DNA from: an uncultured Flavobacteriaceae bacterium
GTDB taxonomy: Bacteria > Bacteroidota > Bacteroidia > Flavobacteriales > Flavobacteriaceae
DNA: 64,000 nucleotides
Assembly: GCA_905182835.1 (NCBI GenBank)
Contig: CAJJDI010000002.1
Span: 30,378-94,377, forward strand
Reading direction: 5' to 3'
Below are positions 19,652-28,509 of this stretch, in pieces. Every line of letters begins with the position of its first letter. Positions within the stretch are counted from its first letter, which is position 1. The notes under the pieces were generated by a model, which had not been told where the DNA came from, ran no database searches, and saw only the letters and a program-made list of their open reading frames with translations. The position numbers and the translations under genes were made by a program.

Positions 19652-20134
19652 TTAATTGCTGTTTAGAGAAACATCACCGATTCTAGTCGTATAATTAATC
19701 TTTAGAGCATTGACCTTTCTAAGTTCTTGCTTAACATCGCCTACGATACCCATAGAAGCATCCTTATCAACTTTTAAGGCTGTTGTAAGGAAAGGCCTAA
19801 GCTCTTCTCGTTTAGACTCTCTCTCAGAATATATAAATGCTGGAACATCACCAACTTCAGCAAACTTATCATTTAACTGTATTCTAGCTTCTTCTCCAAA
19901 CTGGTCTTTAAAACCATCATTTGGCTTTCCTAGATAAATATACATAACAAGATCTTTCTTGTCTAGTTTTTCAACTTGATTAGCTGCAGGCAATTCATTC
20001 TTAATTTTTAATTCATTATCTCTCATAACGGTCGCAACCATAAAAAAGAATAATAGCATAAAAACTATATCAGGTAATGAAGCCGTGTTTACCGCAGGAA
20101 GCTCCCCTTTTTTTTTGTTATTGAACTTAGACAT
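19652..20134 (-). CDS. ExbD/TolR-type proton-channel subunit (second)
   Basis: A 160-residue protein with one N-terminal transmembrane helix containing the proton-carrying aspartate in SLPDIVFMLLFFFMV (D22), followed by a periplasmic domain. ExbD works with ExbB to turn the proton gradient into motion of TonB-like proteins. It is the last gene of the four-gene operon exbB - small membrane protein - exbD - exbD, lying 11 bp after the other exbD. Flavobacteria commonly carry such paired ExbD genes; the partner TonB is not in the window. Confidence 0.9.
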   Translation of the reverse strand: MSKFNNKKKGELPAVNTASLPDIVFMLLFFFMVATVMRDNELKIKNELPAANQVEKLDKKDLVMYIYLGKPNDGFKDQFGEEARIQLNDKFAEVGDVPAFIYSERESKREELRPFLTTALKVDKDASMGIVGDVKQELRKVNALKINYTTRIGDVSLNSN

Positions 20135-20145
20135 AATAATAATAT

Positions 20146-20742
20146 TTATTGAACCTCAGATAATTTTTGAGGATATTCTAGTTTAATTTGGGTTATATTT
20201 TCTTTTAATTTAGCCTTACTTCCTGGCCAATTAACATCTTTATAGTTTTTCTGCATCTCAGTGTATGAGGTTCCAAATAATTCTTCACCTCTTCTATTCC
20301 TAAGGAATGTGTAAGCAGCAACTAATTCGTTTTGAACAGAAATATAAGTAGCATAAGTTGTTTCTCTTTCATTCTTTAATGAAATAATTGCCTTATCAGG
20401 ATTGTCAGATGACTTTGGGTTTGCAGCACCTTTACAGTAGTTGCATTTGTCCTCTCCTGAACCTCCGCCATTATCTAAAAACTTAATGGCAGCTTCTCTT
20501 AATTCTTCGAGTTCCATTACTTCATCTTCAACTAAAAGCTGATTTTTACCATTTAATATAACTGTGAAAATATTTTTCTGTTTTATTATAACATCCTCTT
20601 CAGATTCTTCTATTGGAGGTAGTTTTCTACTAATACCAGAATCAGTTTCTATAGTTGTTGTTACTAAGAAAAATATTAATAATAAAAATGCAATATCAGC
20701 CATTGATCCTGCATTGACTTCAGGGGAAGATCTTTTAGCCAT
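20146..20742 (-). CDS. ExbD/TolR-type proton-channel subunit (first)
   Basis: A 198-residue ExbD homologue with the conserved aspartate in AGSMADIAFLLLIFFLVTTT (D16) in its single transmembrane helix. The periplasmic part is longer than in E. coli ExbD (141 residues) and contains a CNYC pair (near residue 101), which could bind metal or form a disulfide. It lies 3 bp after the small membrane protein gene and 11 bp before the second exbD, so all are cotranscribed. Confidence 0.9.
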   Translation of the reverse strand: MAKRSSPEVNAGSMADIAFLLLIFFLVTTTIETDSGISRKLPPIEESEEDVIIKQKNIFTVILNGKNQLLVEDEVMELEELREAAIKFLDNGGGSGEDKCNYCKGAANPKSSDNPDKAIISLKNERETTYATYISVQNELVAAYTFLRNRRGEELFGTSYTEMQKNYKDVNWPGSKAKLKENITQIKLEYPQKLSEVQ

Positions 20743-20745
20743 AAT

Positions 20746-21159
20746 TTATTTTTTCATATTTTTTATTCCGAAAAAAACCATAATACATGAAGCCGCTAGT
20801 ATTAATGCATAAAACATAAATAAACCAGCGCTAATTAATTTTGAACCAGATTCTGAAAGAATATTTCCATCTCGCAATGGAGTTTCTTCACCAGAAGACA
20901 AAACAAAATAGCAGATTAAGGCAGTTGCAATAAATATACCAACCACTTTCGAAGTACTTACCAATAAATCCTTATTGGAAGTGATATTTTTTAATGTAAA
21001 AAATAAAACAAAAGAAATAATTAATGTTAGAATTGTATAAGCTATATACAATAGAGTTCCTATTTGACCATTATTTCCATTAATAATCAAACCAACCAAT
21101 AGTATACCTATTATAGATAGGATACCAGCTGTGTAGTATGTTCCTTTATATAAATTCAT
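20746..21159 (-). CDS. Small four-helix membrane protein in the ExbB/ExbD operon
   Basis: A 137-residue protein of unknown function with four predicted transmembrane helices (about 9-28, 34-55, 68-88 and 110-132). It has no motif I recognise. It sits 2 bp after the exbB-like gene and 3 bp before exbD. This tight spacing suggests it is made in step with the energising complex and may be an accessory subunit of it. Confidence 0.75.
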   Translation of the reverse strand: MNLYKGTYYTAGILSIIGILLVGLIINGNNGQIGTLLYIAYTILTLIISFVLFFTLKNITSNKDLLVSTSKVVGIFIATALICYFVLSSGEETPLRDGNILSESGSKLISAGLFMFYALILAASCIMVFFGIKNMKK

Positions 21160-21161
21160 AA

Positions 21162-21980
21162 TTATTTTTTATTTTTAACTAATAAATCCATAAGAGATAT
21201 AGAAGCGTTTTCCATATCATTTACAATACTATCAATTTTTGATATAATGTAATTATAAAAAACTTGTAAAATAATAGCAACAACAAGGCCAAAGACTGTA
21301 GTAAGAAGTGCTACTTTAATACCACCGGCTACTAATGACGGTTGCATATCTCCAGCAGCTTCAATTTTATCAAAAGCCTGAATCATCCCAATAACAGTAC
21401 CCATAAATCCAAGCATAGGTGCTAATGCAATAAATAAAGATATCCAAGATACATTCTTTTCTAATTGTCCCATTTGGACTCCGCCGTAAGCGACAATAGC
21501 TTTCTCAGCAGATTCTAAATCTTCATCTGCTCTATCTAACCCTTGGTAAAAGATTGAAGCAACTGGGCCAGGAGTATTTCTACAAATTTCTTTCGCTGCA
21601 TCTAAGCCTCCAGATTTTAATGCATCCTCTACATCATTAGTCAATTTGTCTGAGTTTGATGTAGCTAAATTTAAATATATAATTCTTTCTATAGCTATTG
21701 CTAATCCTAATATTAAACAAAGAAGAACAATCCCCATAAAACCAGGGCCTCCTTCGATAAATCTCTTTTTTAGTTCTTGATGAAAGTTTGCGCTAGCAAC
21801 CTCATCAACAACTGGAGTCTCTTCAACAGCCTCTACTACTGGAGTAGCCTCAACTACACTAGAGTCAGCAACTGCTTCAGTAATTTCTTGAGTTTCATCT
21901 TGTAACAGAGAAGTTTTTGCATTTAAGCTAGTTATCATTAACATTGATAAAACTGTAAGGATAGATAATAATCTTTTCAT
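21162..21980 (-). CDS. MotA/TolQ/ExbB proton-channel family protein
   Basis: A 272-residue protein: a signal-like N-terminus, a periplasmic linker rich in Val, Glu and Ala (about 25-65), then a helix at about 75-95 and the paired helices at about 175-250. Family motifs are LAPMLGFMGTVIGMIQAFDKI and GGIKVALLTTVFGLVVAI, where the conserved Thr/Gly lining the proton path lie. It forms the stator with the two ExbD proteins encoded downstream. The N-terminal extension is typical of Bacteroidota ExbB and absent from the enterobacterial protein. Confidence 0.92.
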   Translation of the reverse strand: MKRLLSILTVLSMLMITSLNAKTSLLQDETQEITEAVADSSVVEATPVVEAVEETPVVDEVASANFHQELKKRFIEGGPGFMGIVLLCLILGLAIAIERIIYLNLATSNSDKLTNDVEDALKSGGLDAAKEICRNTPGPVASIFYQGLDRADEDLESAEKAIVAYGGVQMGQLEKNVSWISLFIALAPMLGFMGTVIGMIQAFDKIEAAGDMQPSLVAGGIKVALLTTVFGLVVAIILQVFYNYIISKIDSIVNDMENASISLMDLLVKNKK

Positions 21981-22056
21981 TTTATTTTTTCTTTTAATTT
22001 ATTTAAGGGTTTAAAGATATAAAAAAAATGCAATTTTAAATAATAAATATTTTATG

Positions 22057-22144
22057 CAGAGAGGAAGGGATTCGAACCCTCGATACACTTTTGGTGTATA
22101 CACACTTTCCAGGCGTGCGCCTTCGACCACTCGGCCACCTCTCT
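22057..22144 (-). tRNA. tRNA-Ser (anticodon GGA)
   Basis: On the minus strand the sequence folds into a complete class II tRNA of 88 nt. It has a 7-bp acceptor stem AGAGAGG/CCTCTCT, discriminator G (a serine identity base), a D arm GCCGAGTGGTCGAAGGC and an anticodon stem CACGC/GTGTG with loop CTGGAAA. A long variable arm (TACAC/GTGTA) and T loop TTCGAAT follow. Anticodon GGA reads UCC and UCU. CCA is not encoded. It lies between the ExbB operon and the asparaginase gene. Confidence 0.95.
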
Positions 22145-22213
22145 AAAATCAAAATTACATTCTCACAAATAAACTGAAAAAAAAACTAATCTTAAAACAA
22201 ATTATAAGTTATT

Positions 22214-23263
22214 TTAAGATATCTCTCCGCTTATGCTAAGTTCAAACAAATTCTTAAAATCATTTAAGTTAGTATTTTTAGTTAGTAAAAACATAGATTT
22301 ACAAATTGCAGATTCAATAGTAATGTCTTTTCCAGATATTAACCCTAAATCAACTAGTCTAATCGAAGATTCATATTGCCCCATTTTAACACTTCCTTTA
22401 GGACATTGTGAAACATTAATTACATATTTACCACGTTCAATACAAGATTTAATTTCTTTTAGAAACCATTCTGAGTTTAATACATTTCCAGAGCCGTAAG
22501 TTTCAATAATCACTACTTTGGAATAATCATCTGATAAAATATGTTTAACTATTTTTTTAGATATTCCTGGGAAAATTCTCAACAAAGAAACTCTATCATC
22601 AAGGGTATCATAAAAAACAGTGTTATTATTTACTGGTTTAAAGACATTGTTATAATTAATCTTTAAATCAACCCCAGACTGTGCAATTTCAGGATAATTA
22701 AAACTCGCATATGCCTTAAACTGATCAGAATTTACTTTTGTAGTTCGATTACCTCGATATAACTTATTATTGAAGTACAAACAAACTTCTTTAATTACAT
22801 TTTCTTGATTATTTGATAATAAAGCACTATCAAAATCATGTACTGATCTTGCTAATTGGATTGAAGTTATTAAATGCTCTTTTGCATCAGTTCTTAAGTC
22901 GCCTAATGGTAATTGAGATCCTGTCAGAATAATTGGCTTTGATAAATTTTGAATTAAAAAACTTAACGCTGAGGCTGTATAGCTCATAGTGTCAGTTCCA
23001 TGTAATATCACAAACCCATCAAAAGAGTTATAATTAGTTTTTATTATTTCAACTAGTTCAATCCAATTATTGATGCAAATATTTGAAGAGTCGATAGGGT
23101 TTTTAATAGATATGGTATCAATATGACAGTTTAAAAGTTTAATTTCCTTAACGTTATCTAAAATATTTTCAAAATTAAAAGGTTTCAAATAAGGTTGATT
23201 AGCTTCTTTAATCATACCAATTGTACCCCCGGTATATATTAATAATATTTTTGATTTTGTCAT
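22214..23263 (-). CDS. ansA: Type I L-asparaginase
   Basis: A 349-residue cytoplasmic-type asparaginase. The first catalytic threonine lies in LLIYTGGTIGMIKE (TGGTIG motif) and the second in the HGTDTMSYTASALSF segment. It hydrolyses asparagine to aspartate and ammonia. There is no signal peptide, which fits the type I (low-affinity, cytoplasmic) enzyme. Its start overlaps the tatD stop by 4 bp, so the two are cotranscribed and probably translationally coupled; the pairing is common in flavobacteria. Confidence 0.93.
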   Translation of the reverse strand: MTKSKILLIYTGGTIGMIKEANQPYLKPFNFENILDNVKEIKLLNCHIDTISIKNPIDSSNICINNWIELVEIIKTNYNSFDGFVILHGTDTMSYTASALSFLIQNLSKPIILTGSQLPLGDLRTDAKEHLITSIQLARSVHDFDSALLSNNQENVIKEVCLYFNNKLYRGNRTTKVNSDQFKAYASFNYPEIAQSGVDLKINYNNVFKPVNNNTVFYDTLDDRVSLLRIFPGISKKIVKHILSDDYSKVVIIETYGSGNVLNSEWFLKEIKSCIERGKYVINVSQCPKGSVKMGQYESSIRLVDLGLISGKDITIESAICKSMFLLTKNTNLNDFKNLFELSISGEIS

Positions 23264-24033
23264 GCTTTGATTTTAAATAATTCAATTGCATTATTTGTGG
23301 TAACTTCTATTATTTTCTCTTCAGAAATATCATAAACTTCACTTAGCTTTTTAATAATTATTGATAAATAAGAACTCTCATTTCTTTTGCCTCTAAATGG
23401 AGTTGGTGCTAAATATGGAGAGTCTGTCTCAAGAACTAAGTTATCTAATGAAATGTTTTTTAAAAATTTATCGATGTTTCCATTTTTAAAAGTAACAACT
23501 CCTCCAATACCTAATTTCATATTAAAAGAAATTGCTTTCAGAGCCTGTTCATAACTACCACTAAAGCAGTGAAATATTCCCCTAAGTTTTTCTGATTTTT
23601 CATTTTCTAATACTTCGAAAATTTCATCAAAAGCATTTCTACAATGAATTACTATAGGAAGGTTTAACCTTTTAGCTAATTTTATTTGAAATGCAAATGC
23701 TTTTTTTTGAATATCTAATGTTGATTTATCCCAATATAAGTCAATCCCAATTTCTCCAATTGCCACAATAAGTTGATTTTCCAAAACTTTTTCAACATGG
23801 TTTAATTCATCTAAATAGTTGCCCTTAACACTACAAGGGTGAAGGCCAGCCATCAAGTGCATAATTTCTGGGTATGCAGTTTTTAGTGCAATCATAGACT
23901 CCGTGTGGGACGAGTCTATAGCAGGAAGAAAAAAATTATTTATTTTTAAATCTAATGCACGTTCAATAACCGCGTCAATATCGCCAGCAAATTCTTTTAA
24001 ATATAAATGAGTGTGAGTGTCCGTAATCATCAT
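23260..24033 (-). CDS. tatD: TatD-family metal-dependent hydrolase
   Basis: A 257-residue TIM-barrel hydrolase. Metal ligands are visible in DTHTHL (near residue 5), the glutamate in GEIGID, the VIHCRNA and GIFHCFSG histidines, and the ETDSPYLAP aspartate. TatD proteins are 3'-5' nucleases acting in DNA repair and RNA quality control. The start could be either of two adjacent ATG codons (23 of the family begin at MITDTH-like positions); the upstream one is given. An inverted repeat covers the start region. Confidence 0.92.
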   Translation of the reverse strand: MMITDTHTHLYLKEFAGDIDAVIERALDLKINNFFLPAIDSSHTESMIALKTAYPEIMHLMAGLHPCSVKGNYLDELNHVEKVLENQLIVAIGEIGIDLYWDKSTLDIQKKAFAFQIKLAKRLNLPIVIHCRNAFDEIFEVLENEKSEKLRGIFHCFSGSYEQALKAISFNMKLGIGGVVTFKNGNIDKFLKNISLDNLVLETDSPYLAPTPFRGKRNESSYLSIIIKKLSEVYDISEEKIIEVTTNNAIELFKIKA

Positions 24034-24060
24034 TTAGTAAAGATATATATACTTACTAAA
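24033..24060 (-). promoter_or_regulatory. Inverted repeat at the tatD start
   Basis: TTTAGTAA at 24033-24040 and TTACTAAA at 24053-24060 form an 8-bp inverted repeat with a 12-bp AT-only-but-two centre, touching the first base of the tatD ATG. It could be an operator for a dimeric repressor or an mRNA hairpin limiting translation of tatD-ansA. No promoter element could be assigned with confidence. Confidence 0.3.
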
Positions 24061-24155
24061 TAATGTGCAAGTATTTTTACAAGTAGCAAAGCCTCCAGTT
24101 ATTTATTTTTGATTTATATATCATATATCTTTTACAGAGAGGGGGTAAAAATAAA

Positions 24156-25355
24156 TTAAAGTTCTAAAGAAGCTTTAATTTTATCATTCATTAGAAACTC
24201 AACAGGGCTCTCCAATGCTTCCTTGATAGCTACTAAGAAGCCTACACTTTCTCTTCCGTCAATAATTCTATGATCATAAGAAAGTGCTAAATACATTATT
24301 GGACGAATTTCAACTTTACCGTTAATTGCAACAGGTCTTTCGATGATATTATGCATTCCTAAAATGCCACTTTGAGGAGGGTTAAGAATTGGGGTCGAAA
24401 GCATGCTTCCAAAAACTCCACCATTTGAAATTGTAAAAGTTCCTCCAGTCATTTCATCAACTGTTATTTTAGAATCTCTCGCTCTAATAGCTAATCTCTT
24501 AACCTCAGATTCAACTTCCTTGAAGGACATTTTTTCTGCGTGTCTTATAACTGGAACCATCAATCCTTTGGGGCCAGAAACAGCGATACTTATATCACAA
24601 TAGTCGTAAGTTATCATTTCTTTACCATCAATCATTGAGTTAACAGCTGGAAATAGCTTTAAGGCTCTCACAACCGCTAAAGTAAAAAATGACATAAAAC
24701 CTAAGCCAACTGCGTGCTTACTTTTAAATTCTTCTTTATATTTTGATCTTAAATCAAATATTGCAGACATGTCAACTTCATTAAATGTAGTTAGCATAGC
24801 TGTTTCGTTTTTTACTGTAACTAATCTTTCGGCAACTTTTCTTCTAAGCATTGAGAGTTTAGTCCTGCTTTCACTTCTGTCATTCTTATTAGATGGAGAT
24901 CCCATTGACGGCTTAGAGTTTACAGCGTCTTCTTTAGTGACCCTTCCATCTTTACCGGTACCAGTAATATCAGAAATTTCTAAATTATTTTCAGTAATTA
25001 TTTTTCTAGCTGAAGGACTCGCAATATGTGATTTAGTATTTGATTGTGGTATAGAGGTTTCTTTTTTTACTTCTTTAGCGGTATTTTCAATAACTGTTTT
25101 AGGTTTACTATCATTTACTGCACTTGTGTCAATTAAACAAACTACTTGACCTACTTCAACCGCATCACCTTCATCAGCTTTTAAAGTTATCAATCCACTT
25201 TCTTCCGCTGGTAGTTCTAATGTAGCTTTGTCACTATCAACCTCAGCTATTACTTGATCTTTTTCAACATAATCTCCATCTGAAACTAGCCAAGTAGCAA
25301 TCTCTACTTCTGTGATAGATTCTCCAGGAGATGGAACTTTCATTTCTAAAATCAT
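24156..25355 (-). CDS. sucB: Dihydrolipoyl succinyltransferase, E2 of 2-oxoglutarate dehydrogenase
   Basis: A 399-residue E2 subunit of the TCA-cycle 2-oxoglutarate dehydrogenase complex. Domains in order are a lipoyl domain (1-77) with the lipoylated lysine in [11 protein letters not shown] (Lys43), a flexible linker, a peripheral subunit-binding domain (about 110-146: [13 protein letters not shown]...GRVTKEDA) and the catalytic acyltransferase domain, ending with the active-site motif [13 protein letters not shown] (His and Asp). It lies downstream of sucA on the same strand but separated by an unusual 300-bp spacer. Confidence 0.96.
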   Translation of the reverse strand: MILEMKVPSPGESITEVEIATWLVSDGDYVEKDQVIAEVDSDKATLELPAEESGLITLKADEGDAVEVGQVVCLIDTSAVNDSKPKTVIENTAKEVKKETSIPQSNTKSHIASPSARKIITENNLEISDITGTGKDGRVTKEDAVNSKPSMGSPSNKNDRSESRTKLSMLRRKVAERLVTVKNETAMLTTFNEVDMSAIFDLRSKYKEEFKSKHAVGLGFMSFFTLAVVRALKLFPAVNSMIDGKEMITYDYCDISIAVSGPKGLMVPVIRHAEKMSFKEVESEVKRLAIRARDSKITVDEMTGGTFTISNGGVFGSMLSTPILNPPQSGILGMHNIIERPVAINGKVEIRPIMYLALSYDHRIIDGRESVGFLVAIKEALESPVEFLMNDKIKASLEL

Positions 25356-25368
25356 AATATCTTGTCTT

Positions 25369-25464
25369 TTATATAGAACTATTTGCAGTAACTACAATTA
25401 AAATATACCCAATAATAATTAAACCTATAATGTAATACCTATTTTTTAAACACTTTTTTAACAT
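25369..25464 (-). CDS. Possible 31-residue single-helix membrane peptide
   Basis: An ATG-started frame in the sucA-sucB spacer encodes a basic N-terminus ([11 protein letters not shown]) followed by one strongly hydrophobic segment ([14 protein letters not shown]) and ends TANSSI. This is the layout of a small inner-membrane protein. An in-frame GTG two codons upstream could also start it. It stops 13 bp before the sucB ATG. No family is recognised, and AT-rich DNA readily yields hydrophobic frames by chance, so this is a candidate only. Confidence 0.25.
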   Translation of the reverse strand: MLKKCLKNRYYIIGLIIIGYILIVVTANSSI

Positions 25465-25483
25465 ATACACTTACTTTATTTAC

Positions 25484-25630
25484 CTAATTCAAAACCTTAA
25501 TTTGTTCAATTTCTAAATCAAACTTATATAAAAACTTTTTACCTAATTTATTAACTCTATTATATCTAAATATAAACATACAATTCCAAACAATTTCTTC
25601 TATATAATAAAACTGACGATATAAATTCAC
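25484..25630 (-). CDS. Possible 48-codon reading frame, perhaps a gene remnant
   Basis: On the minus strand a frame open from a stop just after sucA can be read from GTG to TAG and would encode 48 residues, with a mix of charged and aromatic residues (for example NRVNKLGKKF and DLEIEQIKVLN) that looks more protein-like than random AT-rich DNA. The only ATG is 31 codons before the end. It could be a short peptide, a decayed gene or chance. No homology is recognised. Confidence 0.15.
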   Translation of the reverse strand: MNLYRQFYYIEEIVWNCMFIFRYNRVNKLGKKFLYKFDLEIEQIKVLN

Positions 25631-25655
25631 ATTTTTATATATATAAATATCTTAA

Positions 25656-28421
25656 TTATTTTTTACTCTTTTGATTATTTTTTTCTTTATCAAAGACATA
25701 GTCGATTACTTCTTGATGTCTTCTTTTAAATCTAACAGTACTCCCTGCAGCTGTAGTTCCGTAAGTTCTTCTAGATGCGACTCTGAAATTCCTTGCGTCA
25801 TCTAAATTCATTAGAATATGCGTATATGCACCCATATTTCTAGGTTCTTCTTGAGCCCAAACAAAATCATCCGCTAAAGAGTATTTTGAAATAATTGACC
25901 TGATTAAATTTACCGGTAATGGGAAAAGTTGTTCAACTCTAACAAGCGCAACATCATCTCTTCCTAACCTCTCTTTTTGATCTAATAAATCATAATAAAA
26001 TTTTCCTGTCACAAAAACTACCGTATTGATTTTTTTTAAATCTACAACAGTATCATCATCAATTAAAGGCTTAAAACTTCCTTTAGTAAACTCATCCACA
26101 GTTGACAGAACTTTTGGATGTCTTAACAAACTTTTAGGAGTGAAAATTACTAATGGTTTTCTGAAAGTTGCTTTCATTTGCCTTCTTAAAATATGAAACA
26201 TATTTGCAGGCGTAGAACAATTTGCGATATAAACATTATCCTTTGCGCATAGCTGCAGGTACCTTTCCATTCTAGCTGAAGAGTGTTCTGCCCCCTGCCC
26301 TTCGTACCCATGAGGTAATAACATAACTAAACTATTCTGAGTTTTCCACTTATCTTCTGCTGAAAATAAATACTGATCAATTATAATTTGAGCTCCATTA
26401 CTGAAATCTCCAAATTGAGCTTCCCAAATTGTTAATGTATTAGGGCTTGCCATAGAATATCCATAATCAAAACCTAATACAGCATATTCGGATAATAATG
26501 AATTATAAATACTAAAAACTCCTTGGTCATCACTTATGTTATTATGAAGTACTATCTCTTCCTCGCTATCTTCTACCTTAACCACTCCATGTCTGTGAGA
26601 AAAAGTCCCTCTTTCAACATCTTGACCTGATATTCTAACATTAAATCCTTCCTCAAGCAAAGATCCATAAGCTAGATGTTCTGCCATTGACCAGTCTAGC
26701 TTGTCTTGTTCAAACATAACTGATCTACTATTTATTAATTTTTTTATTTTATTAATAAACTTTTTTTCTTTAGGAAGTTTTGAAAGCACATTAACAATCT
26801 TTTCCATTTTTAATCTTGGATAAGTTGTGTCAATTACTTCCATCATCTTATTTTGATTAGCTTTCTCAAAATTCACCCACTCAGAACTCATGAATTCGGT
26901 TACGACTGTTTGATTGTCTTTTTTTGAGTCTTCTAAATAGTCGTTTAAATTAGCTTTATAATCGTGTTCAAGGGTTTTGGTATAATTTGAATCTATAATC
27001 CCTTCACTTATAAGTTTGTTAGTGTATATTTCTTTAGGATTTAGATGTTTTGATATGGCTTTATATAATTTTGGTTGAGTAAATCTAGGCTCATCCCCTT
27101 CATTGTGACCATATTTTCTATAGCCGAGCAAATCAATAAAAACATCTTTTTTAAATTTCATTCTAAAGTCTAAAGCAAATGATACGGCATGGACTACAGC
27201 TTCAACATCATCAGAATTCACATGCATAACTGGTGATAAAGTGACTTTGGCAACATCTGTACAATAAGTACTTGACCTCCCATCTAGATAGTTTGTAGTA
27301 AAACCTATTTGATTATTTACTACAATATGTATAGTGCCATCGGTTTTATAACCTTCTAGATTAGCCATTTGAACTAGTTCATAAGCAATACCTTGTCCAG
27401 AAATTGCAGCATCCCCATGGACTATTATTGGTAGTACTTTCTCGAAATTATTAATATGATAATTATCTTGCTTTGCCCTAACAATACCTTCTACTATAGA
27501 GCCCACAGTTTCTAAGTGAGATGGATTAGGTGCTATATTAATATTTACCTTTTTTCCTGAATCAGTTTCTCTATGACTTGTCCAACCTAAGTGATATTTT
27601 ACATCGCCATCAAACACTTCTTCTTCATAATCTTTACCTTCAAATTCACTAAATATTGCTTTGGGTGATTTACCAAATATATTTGTAAGAGTATTAAGTC
27701 TACCTCTATGTGACATACCCATTACAAACTCTTCAACCCCTAAGTTTGCTGCACTTTCAAGTAGTGTATCTAAAGCAGGAATTAAAGATTCTCCCCCCTC
27801 AAGTGAAAATCTTTTTTGACCAACATATTTGGTGTGTAAAAAATTTTCAAATGAAACAGCTTGAACTAATTTTTTTAATATGTGTTTTTTTTGATCTACG
27901 CTAAAAACTGGATGGTTGTCATTTTTATTTAACCAGCCTTGAATCCATTTCTTTTTTTCTGGGTTTCTAATATACATGTATTCTACACCAGTAGCATCAC
28001 AGTAAATAGCTTCTAAGTGTTGAATAATTATTTTTAAAGGCTGTGGGCCTAAACCTAAAATATCACCAGCATTAAAAGTGTTATTCAAATCACTTTCATT
28101 TAAATCAAAATTTTCAATATCAAGATTAGGCAGGTAATTTCTTCGGTCTCTAACAGGGTTAGTTTTAGTAAATAAATGACCACTACCTCGGTACGCATCA
28201 ATTAAATTGATAACGTTAAATTCTTTTTTTACATGTTGAGGTATTTGATTTGTTACTCCATCAACTATTTCTTCAATAAAGTTATTGTTACTTCCAAAAT
28301 CATAGCCTTGAAAAAAAGCTCTCCAACTTGGCTCTAAGGAATCTGGATTTTCCAGATATTGATCATATAAATCAGCAAAATAACCGGAGTGTGCAGCATT
28401 TAAAAAAGAAAAATTATCCAT
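25656..28421 (-). CDS. sucA: 2-oxoglutarate dehydrogenase E1 component
   Basis: A 921-residue thiamine-diphosphate enzyme that decarboxylates 2-oxoglutarate in the TCA cycle. The N-terminal E2-binding segment is SFLNAAHSGYFADLYDQYLENP; the ThDP-binding part includes GMSHRGRLN, GDAAISGQGIAYE and NNQIGFTTN; the C-terminal half has LLPHGYEGQGAEHSSARMER. A start 10 codons upstream (28451) is possible in frame, but a TAACTTTG -7 element covers it, and family members begin near MDNFSFLNAAHSG, so 28421 is chosen. It lies upstream of sucB with a 300-bp spacer. Confidence 0.96.
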   Translation of the reverse strand: MDNFSFLNAAHSGYFADLYDQYLENPDSLEPSWRAFFQGYDFGSNNNFIEEIVDGVTNQIPQHVKKEFNVINLIDAYRGSGHLFTKTNPVRDRRNYLPNLDIENFDLNESDLNNTFNAGDILGLGPQPLKIIIQHLEAIYCDATGVEYMYIRNPEKKKWIQGWLNKNDNHPVFSVDQKKHILKKLVQAVSFENFLHTKYVGQKRFSLEGGESLIPALDTLLESAANLGVEEFVMGMSHRGRLNTLTNIFGKSPKAIFSEFEGKDYEEEVFDGDVKYHLGWTSHRETDSGKKVNINIAPNPSHLETVGSIVEGIVRAKQDNYHINNFEKVLPIIVHGDAAISGQGIAYELVQMANLEGYKTDGTIHIVVNNQIGFTTNYLDGRSSTYCTDVAKVTLSPVMHVNSDDVEAVVHAVSFALDFRMKFKKDVFIDLLGYRKYGHNEGDEPRFTQPKLYKAISKHLNPKEIYTNKLISEGIIDSNYTKTLEHDYKANLNDYLEDSKKDNQTVVTEFMSSEWVNFEKANQNKMMEVIDTTYPRLKMEKIVNVLSKLPKEKKFINKIKKLINSRSVMFEQDKLDWSMAEHLAYGSLLEEGFNVRISGQDVERGTFSHRHGVVKVEDSEEEIVLHNNISDDQGVFSIYNSLLSEYAVLGFDYGYSMASPNTLTIWEAQFGDFSNGAQIIIDQYLFSAEDKWKTQNSLVMLLPHGYEGQGAEHSSARMERYLQLCAKDNVYIANCSTPANMFHILRRQMKATFRKPLVIFTPKSLLRHPKVLSTVDEFTKGSFKPLIDDDTVVDLKKINTVVFVTGKFYYDLLDQKERLGRDDVALVRVEQLFPLPVNLIRSIISKYSLADDFVWAQEEPRNMGAYTHILMNLDDARNFRVASRRTYGTTAAGSTVRFKRRHQEVIDYVFDKEKNNQKSKK

Positions 28422-28448
28422 ATTTTTTTTGAAGTATTTTCTTAGCAA

Positions 28449-28456
28449 CAAAGTTA
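28449..28456 (-). promoter_or_regulatory. -7 element of the sucA promoter
   Basis: On the minus strand TAACTTTG fits TAnnTTTG. Transcription would begin near 28443, about 20 nt before the ATG at 28421. The element overlaps the alternative upstream ATG at 28451 and thus argues against it. No clear -33 TTG is seen. Confidence 0.5.
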
Positions 28457-28509
28457 ATCAAAAAAATAAATATTTACTAAATAAGCTACTCAAAATTAAG
28501 AAATAGATT

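Larger units (their letters stand above)
25356..25655 (-). other. 300-bp C-poor spacer between sucA and sucB
   Basis: No gene of recognisable family lies here. By my count the minus (transcribed) strand has about 46 G but only about 8 C, so GC content is near 18% and the G/C skew is extreme. The spacer would be the 5' leader of sucB or an intercistronic region of a sucA-sucB transcript. Two possible very small reading frames on the minus strand are listed separately. I see no terminator hairpin in it. Confidence 0.8.

Noticed and set aside
28422..28451. Upstream ATG of sucA adding ten residues
   Set aside because: A TAnnTTTG -7 element overlaps it and family members begin at the second Met.
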